Below, piece by piece: positions 45,701 to 53,560 of a stretch of DNA of 64,000 nt (position 1 is its first letter; each line of letters starts with the position of its first letter). Source of the stretch: Euclidia mi (Eukaryota; Arthropoda; Insecta; Lepidoptera; Erebidae); contig OX123182.2 in the NCBI GenBank assembly GCA_944739405.2, positions 22,145,326 through 22,209,325 on the forward strand. The letters are read 5' to 3'. The notes beneath the pieces are model-generated. The model did no database searches. It saw only the letters and a program-made list of their open reading frames with translations, and was not told where the DNA came from. The position numbers were made by a program, and so were the translations under genes.

Positions 45701-48700
45701 AACAAATATTGTAATTGTTATTACCAAATTCAGGGGCAAGGCCACGTTACACGCAAACAAAAGTGTTTATTTGCTGTGTGGAGTGGTGAAAGTATACCAC
45801 TAAAAATAGAAATTATAGAAAGAGATGATGTTTTCTGGGAAAAGCTTGTGGCGTTTTATATGAATTGGCAGTTGCCTGAAATTGTTGATTCTCGTCAAGC
45901 TCAAGGGATGGCATTGCGAGATCACGGAGAGGAAAATGTTTCATCAGTGCTTGAAATTTCTACAATACCAAGCCGTAAAAGGAAAGTAAATGAAACTGTG
46001 CCTCGTGAACAACAGCAAATAATAAGTCTTATCACCTCATACACTGCCTTTAACATTCGATGAGAATAAAGAAAACCTGCCGGGTTGTAGCAGACAGCTA
46101 ACTTTTGATGAGCTGTAAACTCTGTATTTCGTTAATAAATTATAAATGAATATAAATAAATATCTTTTAATATTTATTTTCTTTGAAACAACACATATTT
46201 GAAGCGAAAGAATTTTTTTATATTTTTCCATACAAACATGTATGACGAGAGCTAACGAAAAAGCAGTAACTCAAATTCTAATTCTATAATTTTCTAAGTG
46301 ACATAGCAGTATCTCATGAATAAGGTATATCCACATATATTTTTGATGTTTCATCTATTTTGAAAAATAATAATGGGTTGGGTTTCGAAACGAGTCGCCT
46401 GAATTTGAGGGTATTGGTAGTGTAGGGGGCTTAAGGTAGTTCGTGTTAATCCCCTTAAAGTAATTTTGGCTGCCGGAGTTGCGTCTAAATATTTTTAAAC
46501 AATTTCCAAAATTTCATAAATACTTCGGCAATTATGCAAAACGGAACATAGTTTTTATACTTTAGTACAGTTTTACAAATGTAATTTTTAGGTTTTATGT
46601 GAAAAACGTGAAACGAAACGCAAAACTGCCATCTTGGAATGATCATATTGACAGCTAATGTCAAATTTGTGCGTCATTGCTTTCGAGTGCCTTGGGTTAG
46701 GTGCGACTGTAATAAGTAAATGAATAAGTTATCTTAGGTTCTCTTTTGACCCTTTATCCGAAAATAGGAGCCCTTTGCAGGGCTCCAACAACCTTAGTTT
46801 ATTAAACTAGTGTGACGAATGTGAAAGTTGGCAGTGCCATACACACCGATGTTTGGAGATTTTTTTTTTCAGAGGAAACCAAGTATTTCCGGCAAGTGAA
46901 AATGGTGAGGGGGGTTTCAAGACCTCCCCTGCTCCCTCTCCAATCACTCACAACCCCTAAAAACGGCGACGTATTTCGAAACCTTTGCCATAATAATTAT
47001 ACCTATAATAACAATAAACATCCATAAATAAATAAAATAAATAAACTTTTACTAAACTTCAATTATCTCGTAACTCGCTTTAGTTGAGATACGGTTTTTG
47101 CGCTTAGTAGAGCAGTATTGTGTTTTTTAGGGTACCGTAGCCAAAAATTGTAAAAACGGAACCCTTATAGATTCGCAATGTCTGTCTGTCTGTCCGCCCG
47201 TATGTCACAGCCAATTTATTGCAAAACAGATTTGAAAACTGGCAGGAATGGAATTAGATGTAGGTATTCTATGAACTGCTTCACTATTTTTATACAAAAA
47301 CAAAACAAACATAATAATGGCCTCTCCATACATGGAACTGACTTAATTATTTTTATCATCTTACGGCACGTAGGTATTTACCTACTTTCGTCAACATTTA
47401 ATACCTATAACGTCTAATGTAAACCAGTTTTGCTCATGGCTGCACTGATAACAAAAATTGCGCTATGCCTATATTGTACAAACAGATTGATGTATGTAAT
47501 ATAAATTTTAATATCAGTATCTCAATTCAATATTCTAAAACGTTTTGCTTGCGATTTTGAAATATTGGAATACGGATGTCGCCAGAATATGGCCGCACGC
47601 GACGAGAATGAAGGGGGGCGCCCCGCAGTAGACGGAGCTAAGCTCCCTTCACCTCCCCTGCTTCACCCCCTCATTTACCAAAACAGTCGTTTAGGACGCG
47701 CCTTAAATATAACTTCATTGGTGCGTGATAATAGGTAATTTAGCATCGTTATAGCTCCATTGCCCCGGAGAATTCCTTTATTCTGTGTTAATAGCTCGTT
47801 TACGATATAATAGGGGCGAAACCTTTCTAAAGTGCTGTTTACATTTTCATTTACAGATTTTTATAATTTTTGGGACGATAGTTTGTCTTTATTTGTTAGG
47901 AAATTGTATAGGCCTTTTTTACTTTACTTGCTCCGTTTTATACATCGATACAAAAGAAAATATTACTCATAGCTCGGCCTAGAAAGTACTACAAGCAATT
48001 GCAATATTATATGTAGTAACTGCTATGGTAAACATGTCGCGCGCGGGTCTCTCAAATGTCATTGAAGTATGTTAAAATTCTATTTACTCGTTGCGCTATT
48101 GCTGCACTCTGCTGACATTACTTTATGTCGCTGATACACTTCAGCATTTACTCATAACAGAACATAATCCCCTTCATTATTTATTTATTACCATTTATTT
48201 TCAGCTTGTAGCGTCCTACTGCAGGGCAAAGGCCTGCCTCGCCTCTTTCCATACATCCCTATTTTATATCAGCACAGGCCAGTCCTTTCTATGCGCGTCC
48301 AGTTCGTCCCGCTATCGTCGTCTCGACCTTCCGTCCTCCCACGAAGACCCAATAAGTGGCAATTTTGGCAAAAAGTTCTTCAGGCATGCGGCAAACGTGG
48401 CATGTCCAGTCCCATTTAAGTTTTCTAGTTCAATGGGTGACATCGGCCATTTTAGTTTTAGAGGGTTGTATTGTATTTTTACTCGGTTTTGTCACCCAGA
48501 CTCTTAAGAAAATTTGAAGTCTCCTTATTTATGACTAAATTTCAAACTGAAGCACATGAGTTCTACTCATTTCATAGATAGGTAACCTTAACTAACTTTT
48601 AACCAAATAAACCTATCTAACCTTGCCAAAACTATCGTATCGCAGGCCCCGGCCGGCATCCACGTATGGCTGCCTATATACTCTATACACCGCGACCCTG

Positions 48701-49659
48701 CTTACTGGCCTCAACCGAACGTTTGTGAACCCGAGAGATTCTCTAAGGAGAGGAAGGCTGACATCATACCTTATACCTACATGCCGTTCGGTAATGGACC
48801 GCGGCATTGCATTGGTGAGAATATTGTTTGAACTTTTTTCGGATAAAATATTTTAAATTTATTAAGACCTAGGATAATTTGGAACAGTTATGACGTTTAC
48901 GTATACAAATATCTACATTCAATGTTTAATAAAAACAATTAAGTAAGTTTTCTTTATATACTCACGCCTGTATCCCCGAAGGGGTAGGCAGAGGTGTAAT
49001 ATTAGGTACACCAACATTTCGTCATGAATTTTAGGTCCCACATAATATGGGGCAAGCCTATTGCCGTTATCGGGCACATAACCAGAGTCCATGCTGCTTC
49101 TGAGAATTCGGAAAACCCAGTAACACCCAGTTGCCCGAGCCAGGAATCGAACTCGAGACCTCCGATCAGCAGTCGCATACGCTATCCATTGGACCACGGA
49201 GGCAGTCTTACTAGCAGAAATAAGTAATTTCTTTTTAAATTACACATAACGCCAAGTCAAGCTTATACAGTAAAGTAGCAGTACGATTTTGACACTTAGG
49301 TATTTCTTACAGCATAAGAACGGTACATAGGTCAAAGTGTCTAGATTGACTAGTAGCCGTGTATATTATTGAAGCTCTTATGATAAACCAATTAAAGTTT
49401 AATGAAAACTGTGTTAGATTCCACGACTTTACAATCAGATAGTACATAAAAATAGGGTTTTTAGACAACTGTAAGATAAAATACCTTTTGTTCCCCAGGC
49501 TCCCGTTTCGCCGTTTTAGCAGCCAAGGTGTTCCTGACCAAGTTCCTTCGAGAATACAAGACAAAAGCGCTCGAAGAGTCCACGCGACTGTCGCCCAGAG
49601 CGTTCATACTGCGACCCGCTGATGGATACCAACTTATTGTAGAACCTAGATATAAATAA
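30509..49659 (+). CDS. Cytochrome P450 (CYP3 clan), ten exons, 509 aa
   Basis: A microsomal heme-thiolate monooxygenase, of a clan that oxidises plant toxins, insecticides or hormones in insects. Exons: 30509-30702, 33239-33402, 34322-34476, 35489-35662, 36066-36204, 36340-36393, 41809-42030, 42536-42633, 48646-48814, 49499-49659; they total 1530 nt and the phases match throughout. Landmarks: N-terminal membrane anchor (residues 1-16) and basic stop-transfer, LPPVPFLGN hinge (about 31-39), C-helix WRSMR (123-127), I-helix AGYDTT (310-315), K-helix EVLR (368-371), PERF (429-432), heme loop FGNGPRHCIG with Cys455. The length is normal. All introns are GT-AG, but the exon 8 donor (GTCTTG) is poor and may hide a small error. 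The C-helix, I-helix and K-helix patterns suggest CYP9 or a nearby family; I cannot name it. Introns are rich in transposons. Probably functional. Confidence 0.85.
30930..31174 (-). repeat. tRNA-Arg-like SINE (family A variant)
   Basis: P450 intron 1, minus strand. A-box-like 'agtccaatggatagcg', B-box-like GGGTTCGATACCC, shared body and a degraded RTE-like tail. Confidence 0.78.
31180..31950. other. Intronic stretch with a GC-rich repeat
   Basis: Around 31410-31520 'acgcgtta' occurs several times in both orientations ('taacgcgttaaa', 'tgacgcgttaag'), which may be a decayed element. Otherwise nothing recognised. Confidence 0.3.
31953..32116 (+). mobile_element. RTE LINE, 3'-end fragment
   Basis: Nearly the same segment as 29970-30099, ending in (TGTA)n. 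Intron 1 of the P450; adjoins a CR1 fragment on its right. Confidence 0.8.
32140..32714 (-). pseudogene. CR1-group LINE, decayed 3' end
   Basis: Minus-strand reading gives FNAQNKCIRAIF ... TDSCKPFFIKLNILTLPCIYI and ALRIYNHLPRSVLEI, homologous to the last 120 residues of the intact ORF2 at 14794-17640 (AQKRCVRAI, STDSCKPKFIELKLLTL, APRIHNHLPKAI). Several stops and frameshifts. P450 intron 1. Confidence 0.72.
32915..33154 (+). mobile_element. Helitron-like element, family D
   Basis: Starts TCTGTACTAATATAATAAAG and ends 'ggatcaactag' before a T. The start is a common lepidopteran Helitron terminus. Ends 84 bp before exon 2. Confidence 0.5.
33239..33402 (+). CDS. P450 exon 2
   Basis: Acceptor TTTCCAG. 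Reads YFGLYQYLVPTL ... RDFNSFSDRG ... FGRNLIMLT, the B-helix region of CYP3-clan proteins. Donor G|GTATAC, phase 1. Confidence 0.88.
33645..34031 (-). repeat. SINE family B, full copy
   Basis: P450 intron 2, minus strand. A tRNA-like head at the high end (B-box-like GGTTCGAGTAC) and a (GAT)n tail at the low end ('tcatcatcatcatc' on the plus strand). About 80% similar by eye to 34536-34926 and 49712-50108. Confidence 0.75.
34322..34476 (+). CDS. P450 exon 3: C-helix
   Basis: Acceptor CGCACAG. Reads KWRSMRASLSPAFSG; the W and R of WxxxR bind a heme propionate in this superfamily. Donor ATA|GTAAGT, phase 0. Confidence 0.88.
34536..34926 (-). repeat. SINE family B, full copy
   Basis: P450 intron 3, minus strand. 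tRNA-like head 'gatagcctagttgagatacc' with GGGTTCGAATCC; body; (GAT)n tail. Confidence 0.78.
35095..35225. repeat. Dispersed repeat fragment, class unknown
   Basis: 'ccctgacgtttcgg' followed by 'gccgtggtcacggg' is a combination I know from widespread arthropod repeats. Too short to classify. Confidence 0.35.
35489..35662 (+). CDS. P450 exon 4
   Basis: Acceptor CTCCTCAG. Reads SYVNDVIASCAFGFAVNSL, the D/E-helix block typical of CYP6/CYP9-like proteins. Donor AAG|GTATGA, phase 0. Confidence 0.88.
35860..35930 (-). repeat. SINE family B fragment
   Basis: P450 intron 4. 'gcatccaagacttggagcc' matches the segment before the SINE B tail. Confidence 0.4.
36066..36204 (+). CDS. P450 exon 5
   Basis: Acceptor TATTCAG. 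Reads ALKARREKLVQPRPDFIQIL, the G-helix and start of the H region. Donor G|GTAAGA, phase 1. Confidence 0.85.
36340..36393 (+). CDS. P450 exon 6 (small linker exon)
   Basis: 54 nt, acceptor CCAACAG, donor A|GTAAGT. Encodes a polar linker (KPKTEGETGHNDPK) before the I-helix. Supported by sites and phase rather than by family conservation. Confidence 0.7.
36400..37160. other. Non-coding intronic stretch
   Basis: P450 intron 6. No supported repeat or coding match. Confidence 0.3.
37163..37370 (-). repeat. SINE family B-like fragments
   Basis: 'catcatcatca' and 'attatcctggttgcat' plus 'tctaaccagttacgacaaaat' match SINE B (minus orientation) with gaps. Confidence 0.4.
37375..38300. other. Non-coding intronic stretch
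   Basis: P450 intron 6. Nothing recognised apart from rising G+C content toward the LINE remnant at 38305. Confidence 0.3.
38305..38988 (+). pseudogene. LINE ORF1-like protein, N-terminal half, two nonsense codons
   Basis: Inside P450 intron 6. One frame from ATG 38305 with TAG at 38350 and at 38581 and an end at 38986. It encodes acidic helical segments (AIRICATNFSEEDIAAAK) and a coiled coil (SLADVHKKLETSQDTVTLLRTEL), a pattern I associate with ORF1 proteins of insect LINEs. G+C content is well above the flanks. The C-terminal half appears at 40381-40870 after about 1.4 kb of inserted DNA that includes a Helitron. The family is not identified. Confidence 0.5.
39168..39440 (+). mobile_element. 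Non-autonomous Helitron, family A
   Basis: 273 bp. Starts TCTATACATATAAATAAAAT after an A and ends with a GC-rich hairpin region and CAGCTAG before a T. A second copy in the same orientation is at 42708-42996. Located in P450 intron 6, between the two halves of a LINE ORF1 remnant. Confidence 0.68.
39441..40380. other. Non-coding intronic stretch
   Basis: A+T-rich. 'catcccgcaggtgtcgt' at about 39535 recalls the SINE A 5' module, but the match is too short to call. Nothing else recognised. Confidence 0.3.
40381..40870 (+). pseudogene. LINE ORF1-like protein, C-terminal half, frameshifted
   Basis: Reads FVERLYGLFN ... DYGFGPVQRRKRPSS in one frame and, after a shift near 40570, NTPVYISRLHYTTKAENIAEYV with further stops toward 40865. 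The second block resembles the RNA-binding-like C-terminal domain of insect LINE ORF1 proteins. High G+C. Probably the remainder of the protein begun at 38305. Confidence 0.45.
40960..41092 (+). repeat. Dispersed repeat module ('ctagtcccaaactaagcagagc')
   Basis: The block from 'ttgtctagtacc' to 'gggactagatggtg' (about 40963-41014) matches the inverse complement of 43395-43452. Downstream is 'aatctaacctaatctaata', a short repeat seen at some LINE ends. Confidence 0.5.
41131..41640 (-). pseudogene. Retroelement C-terminal domain, possibly PD-(D/E)XK-like
   Basis: In P450 intron 6, antisense to the gene. The frame is open from about 41640 to a stop near 41131, beyond the first apparent start at 41556. 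It reads HLNDIIRRALV, then RPDGMSLLPWKMGRPLGWDATCVDT and KRLIDVSRDQKAGLFFAQRISIAIQRGNAASLLG. I recognise this as a domain found at the end of reverse-transcriptase proteins in many animals; the RPD ... WDATCVDT spacing resembles a PD-(D/E)XK nuclease core (inference). The element is truncated: no RT is beside it. Confidence 0.5.
41809..42030 (+). CDS. P450 exon 7: I-helix
   Basis: Acceptor TTTACAG. Reads FYIAGYDTTANLIYYFLYEMA, with the acid-alcohol pair D313-T314 used in oxygen activation, then the J-helix (VQDKLYEEL). Donor G|GTAAGT, phase 1. Confidence 0.92.
42536..42633 (+). CDS. P450 exon 8: K-helix (weak donor)
   Basis: Acceptor AATACAG. Reads EVLRLWPLVGSADRRS ... YPGSKDHL; E and R of ExxR are present. 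The donor compatible with the next exon is CTC|GTCTTG, a poor site; GAGTATTT seven bases further on looks slightly better but breaks the phase. The end may be misplaced by a few residues. Confidence 0.75.
42708..42996 (+). mobile_element. Non-autonomous Helitron, family A (second copy)
   Basis: 289 bp, TCTATACACACATAAATAAA after an A, CAGCTAG before a T, with an internal CTGT repeat. About 70 bp after exon 8. Confidence 0.68.
43165..43365 (+). mobile_element. Non-autonomous Helitron, family B (second copy)
   Basis: 201 bp, TCTTAATATATAGAATCC after an A and GGCGTCCTCTAG before a T. Same family as 27976-28182. Confidence 0.65.
43376..43530 (-). repeat. Dispersed repeat module, inverse copy
   Basis: Contains 'gtctagtcccaaactaagcagagc', the reverse complement of the module at 40960-41014, followed by 'catacatacatac'. 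Confidence 0.5.
43560..45070. other. Non-coding intronic stretch
   Basis: Part of P450 intron 8. No repeat or coding match that I can support; 44941-44965 is (TA)-rich. Confidence 0.3.
45110..46065 (+). pseudogene. Decayed YqaJ-type exonuclease gene
   Basis: In P450 intron 8, same strand. Several frames are needed: CFEHKPFKVLRYL and YKRDSSDWFELRKNMLID (45165-45360); SVAHGIENEQLALQQLAKQEN and GLFIDYW after indels (about 45450-45560), then TPDGINRS; QIQGQLHVTRKQKCLFAVWSGES (45725-45790) and WEKLVAFYMNWQLPEIVD to 46060. This is the pattern of YqaJ/lambda-exonuclease-like nucleases (PD-(D/E)XK fold) that occur in insect genomes, apparently on mobile elements. Multiple stops and indels make it dead. 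Which element carried it cannot be told. Confidence 0.6.
46070..48190. other. Non-coding intronic stretch
   Basis: P450 intron 8. A small perfect hairpin GGAGCCCTTTGCAGGGCTCC lies at 46768-46787. A pyrimidine tract with AG at 46861-46872 looks like an acceptor but fits no P450 exon. No other feature supported. Confidence 0.3.
48195..48500 (-). repeat. Probable LINE 3'-end fragment
   Basis: On the minus strand 'ggcctttgccctgcagtagg' followed by 'acgctacaagctgaaa' is the kind of ending seen in lepidopteran RTE-like repeats, compare 'ggcctatgtccagcagtgga' at 61367-61386. Diverged. Confidence 0.4.
48646..48814 (+). CDS. P450 exon 9: PERF and heme-binding loop
   Basis: Acceptor ATCGCAG. Reads GIHVWLPIYSIHRDP, EPERF and PFGNGPRHCIG; the cysteine is the heme ligand. 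Donor G|GTGAGA, phase 1. Confidence 0.93.
48957..49206 (-). repeat. tRNA-Arg-like SINE (family A variant)
   Basis: In P450 intron 9, minus strand. The head resembles tRNA-Arg (tccaatggatagcgtatgcg, then GAGTTCGATTCC), followed by the SINE A body and tail. Same head at 30930 and 61465. Confidence 0.78.
49499..49659 (+). CDS. P450 exon 10: L-helix and C-terminus
   Basis: Acceptor TTCCCCAG. Reads SRFAVLAAKVFLTKFLREY and ends at TAA 49657-49659. Confidence 0.92.
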
Positions 49660-49691
49660 TTGTTTATACACTTGCTTTTTATTTCACATAT

Positions 49692-49697
49692 AATAAA
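49692..49697 (+). promoter_or_regulatory. Polyadenylation signal of the P450
   Basis: AATAAA 33 bp after the stop codon. Confidence 0.6.
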
Positions 49698-49711
49698 GGA
49701 TCCAAATTTAG

Positions 49712-50108
49712 GCAGCGATAGTTGGAGATACCAACGGACTGCCATGCAGAGGGTATCGGGTTCGAATCTACGGCATGCACCAATGACTTTTCGAAGTTAA
49801 GTACGTATTAAATTGTTCATTATCTCTTGCCCCGTGCCTCGGAGAGCACGTTAAACCGTCGGTCCCGGCTGCCATGAAGATCTTTGACAGTCATTACGGG
49901 GAGTCAGTACCCTCAAATAAACTGATACTGGTCTAAACCATGGAATATCGCTATCCCTTTGGGATGCGGAGGTCAGACGACAGCCGCTCTGTCTGTGTGG
50001 AAAAGTTGATATTCTGTTATATCTGGTTAGACCAGTAAGCGGACCTCGGGCTCCAAGGCGTGTAAGTCTTGGATGCAACCGGGATAACGCTAGGACGATG
50101 ATGATGAT
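49712..50108 (+). repeat. SINE family B, full copy
   Basis: Plus strand. tRNA-like head with GGGTTCGAATC at 49758, body, (GAT)n tail at 50096-50107. It begins 15 bp after the P450 polyadenylation signal. Confidence 0.78.
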
Positions 50109-50239
50109 TAAAGGATCCAATGGGAGGGATAGTGGGCTAATCCCCATCCAAAAGGTGGTAGAGCCTTGTGTTATAGGTGGTAGAGCCTTGCTTGTAGGAA
50201 GTAGAGCCTTGTGTATAGGTAGAGAGTTCTACTGATTTG

Positions 50240-50515
50240 AATATCAATTGCCCGACTCAGCCGGGAAGTACTACCCTCTCACAGAATATCTACGTGAAGT
50301 AACAGTATCTACACTGTTGCGTTCGGTGAGTGAGAGCTCTGGAGGCCAACACTCCTTTTTCCTTTTACCTTCTACCTCATCCCGATTCCCGCTCCTTAGC
50401 AAAGAGCGGCAATGCACTTGTGACTCTTCTGGTGTTCCTTGTGTCCATGGGAATCGGTAATCGCTTATCATCAGCCGATCCTCCTGCTCTACCCTCATCA
50501 GGGTAGAGACCTAGC
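50240..50515 (+). repeat. Common lepidopteran dispersed repeat
   Basis: 'gcggcaatgcacttgtgact' through 'gtgtccatgggaatcggtaa' and 'tcatcagccgatcc' is a block I know as very common in lepidopteran genomic DNA. Not assigned to a class. Confidence 0.5.
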
Positions 50516-51600
50516 TTAGGAAAAGCTTAATGTTCGTATCTGCATTGACTAGAAAGCCGACCTCGGTCCCCAAGACGAAAGTCTATAATCTATAATAAAC
50601 CAAGATAACGCCAGGTTCAGGCTATTAGAGTTTTGACTTTTACTCATTTTGTATCTGACTGCACATCAGGCTAGCGTCTGGTATTTTAGAAAATTCAAAT
50701 ACTATATATAATATAATGTACAATATATTGTAGTACAGACCACAAACAATACACAATAAATATTACCTCCACACTCTTATATCTCCTCTCTATACGTTAT
50801 TCATCCAAATTATATAAAATACCTACTTGATAATAAGTTATTTAAACACATAATAAATAATATTATAACGGGCTGTTACGGCTCATTAAATTTTTCGCGT
50901 TAGCGGATTATAATAGACACATTAGTCGTATGACTCTAAACCGTTTTTATTACATAATCGTTCATCCCAACCTAATAATTAAAATTCAAATTCTCTCAAA
51001 CCAAATCACAATGATGTTCAAATTCCCAAACAATCCACAATTTTCGACCATAAATATAATTACAAAATAGCGCGTACATAGCTCATATCCATTTATTACA
51101 AATAGAAATACCGAGTAACAAAACAATGCATAGATTTAGCGTTCGGTATTCGAAACAATGAATTTTGAAACTAGAATCATTTAATTTTCATGGTGCAGTT
51201 GTCAAAGAGGTTTAATACCATTGGGTATTCTGTAATTAATGTCAAATGCAGCCATAAAATAAAAATAAACCATAATATTGTTAGCGGTCCGCTTCAATTT
51301 AATGTCGGCGGGTAACAAGTAACAATCGATAACCTAAACAGTCCCTATTAAATTATTTATGAAAATAAAATTGTGTATATCAGGATGGCGGGTGTACTTT
51401 CCAGATTTGCCTAAAGGACAATGGCAGATCTCCATACATCAAAATGTCTGAAATTAAATTGAAGCGTATAGTAATAAAAAAATTATAAAAAAATTCGGCG
51501 TAAGTAACAGAATCTATAAATGATTCTATTTTCACTCGGGAAAGCCGGAAAAAGAAGATATCGATGTTTTAATTCTTGGTTAAGAATGCGCTCACGTATA
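50516..51600. other. Non-coding stretch
   Basis: A SINE B-like scrap is at 50555-50615 ('ccccaagacgaaagtct'). Otherwise A+T-rich with no supported feature. Confidence 0.3.
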
Positions 51601-51604
51601 GACG

Positions 51605-51658
51605 TGCCGTAGAAAATGGTGTGACAGTAATAGTCCTGTCACACCATTTTCTATGGCA
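51605..51658. repeat. Strong inverted repeat, 18-bp perfect arms, 8-nt loop
   Basis: TAGAAAATGGTGTGACAG (51610-51627) faces CTGTCACACCATTTTCTA (51636-51653). Allowing one G/T mismatch the stem extends to 23 pairs (51605-51658). Confidence 0.85.
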
Positions 51659-51659
51659 A

Positions 51660-52078
51660 CAATCAAATAATGAAGTAGGTACTTGGTTCGTAATAAATTG
51701 CAATGCTTTTTATCATCATAAAATACTCTGGCTTTAACGAGACAAAGTGAAAACTTTAAAAATCGTAAAAAAAAATTACTATTTGTTTTGTTCATAATAT
51801 GAAGTTTAAGGTCGCCAGTCGCCACAACAAACCCTGACCAAATTCTGCCATTGTTCATTATTGCAGTTATTTGGTCCATCTATCTGTGTACCTTTACGTA
51901 CCTCTCTTGAAGTTCTGTGTACCTACACCCGTACACAGAAAACCCACTTATAAAACAATCAATTAACAATCAAACATCAATGAAATTAATTCATTTGAAA
52001 TGAAATTCAATAAGTATAAATATAATAATAACAATAATAATTATGCTAATCTAACATAACTATTTAAAAAATTAAGAG
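51660..52078. other. Non-coding stretch, nothing recognised
   Basis: A+T-rich; no supported feature. Confidence 0.35.
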
Positions 52079-52172
52079 TTTTTTTTTCTTTATTTAAAGA
52101 GGCTTGATCACTCAGTGATCATGTCGCCTCCATAAGAGATTACAAGTTATTAAAATATACACATATTACAAA

Positions 52173-53012
52173 CTAAGGTCTACATTTAAGTGCACAGTTA
52201 ACTATTTTATACAAGCACTTTGCCTTTTCTGACAAAGGATTAGCCAAAATGTTGTTACAGACTCCTAAAGATCTCAAAAAAAGCTTCTCCTTGAATTCAA
52301 ATTGTTTTCTCTCTACCTCGTTCCGTCCGCACTCCACCAAGATGTGATATACATCTTCTCTCATATTACACAAGGAGCAGTTAGGTGAAGGAGCCTTTTT
52401 CATCATAAACATAAAACTATTCAATGGGATGTGTCCAGAACGAAGTCGAACAGCTGTTACAACATTTTGCCTAGAAAGGTTGGAATTCGCAAACCAAATA
52501 TATCCTAAGGGACTGGTTTGTATGGTTTTGTACTATATTCCTACGGTTCGAGACCTTTCATCGAAATATTCTTTCCACAATCTAAGACTATTATCTTTAG
52601 CTATTTGTAAAATATCTGTGAAATAAGGCAATCGTGAAAGTGTAACCCCATCACATGTTGCCTCCTTTGCTAAACGGTCTACCACTACATTTCCCTTTAA
52701 ACCGATATGTGAAGGAATCCACTGAAGGATTATATTGGTACCAGAGCTTTGTAGCTTTCTAATGGAGTTTATAATATCGTATGCTATTGACAAACCTCGA
52801 ATGTGTGAGGTACATCGAATCAGATGTTGGAGCGCGCTTCTGGAGTCCGTAAATATGACATAGTTACCGGTTTGAAGAGACTCTGTATAGGAAATCGCTT
52901 CTAAAATAGCTATTAATTCAATGTTCATAATGCACATATATGAAGTTTCAATTTTAAATCTAGCGTAACTGTTTGCTTGGGGGTCGAAAAAGGCGGCACC
53001 CGCAAGTCCCAT
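52173..53012 (-). pseudogene. I-group LINE ORF2, RNase H and C-terminal part
   Basis: RNase H reads the glutamate in NIELIAILEAI, IFTDSRSAL and the final aspartate in VVVDRLAKEA, plus WIPSHIGLKGN. A stop near 52533 separates it from a C-terminal CCHC-like piece: CSLCNMREDVYHILVEC (about 52340-52395). The frame differs from the RT part, so a frameshift lies at 52960-53010, where the start of the RNase H domain overlaps. Confidence 0.75.
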
Positions 53013-53469
53013 CAGTAAAAATTCGGTAAAAATTTACATAATTACTATTAAGGAACTCTAAACAGATATTATGTAGGAAACATTTGTTGTAACTATGTTT
53101 ACTTTTGTCGAGCACTTCGATGAAAGGTCTTACCGACCGAGTTAAATTCAAATTGCTCATCCACGTATCGAGGCTAAATAACTCCAGCTGTCTGCTGATA
53201 TAGACAGGTATTGATTTAAAGTGTTCAGAGGACAAAAGCAATATAGGTTTGTTCCGACGTCTCCAGTGAGAACTAGGTATTTGATCAGAGAGTTTATCAA
53301 TCAAGGCAACAGTCTCACTATCGCAGATCGACCTCTGTTTCAGCCAGAATTTTGCAGCCAAGAAATATCTCCGTGCACGCAACGGTTGAATATGTAGCTC
53401 ACTTTCCATGGCATGCACGGGTGTACTTCTAATAAATCCTCCAATGAGTCGCAGATACTGATTTTGTAG

Positions 53470-53509
53470 TACATCCAATTTAGATAGACATCTATCTAAA
53501 TTGGATGTA
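53470..53509. repeat. Perfect palindrome 1, 19-bp arms, 2-nt centre
   Basis: Arm from 53470 to 53488 (core ACATCCAATTTAGATAG) and its exact complement 53491-53509. Lies inside the LINE RT frame. Confidence 0.92.
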
Positions 53510-53512
53510 TTA

Positions 53513-53560
53513 CAGTCACTTATATAGTGCGTGTTAGCACTCGCACTATATAAGTGACTG
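53513..53560. repeat. Perfect palindrome 2, 19-bp arms, 10-nt loop
   Basis: CAGTCACTTATATAGTGCG (53513-53531) and its exact complement at 53542-53560, loop 'tgttagcact'. Starts 3 bp after palindrome 1. Confidence 0.92.

Noticed and set aside
46861..46915. Possible P450 exon after a pyrimidine tract
   Set aside because: Translation does not match any conserved P450 region, and the K-helix exon was found at 42536-42633 with matching phase.
30931..49203. True tRNA-Arg genes at the tRNA-like heads
   Set aside because: They lack a proper acceptor stem and anticodon arm and continue into SINE bodies.
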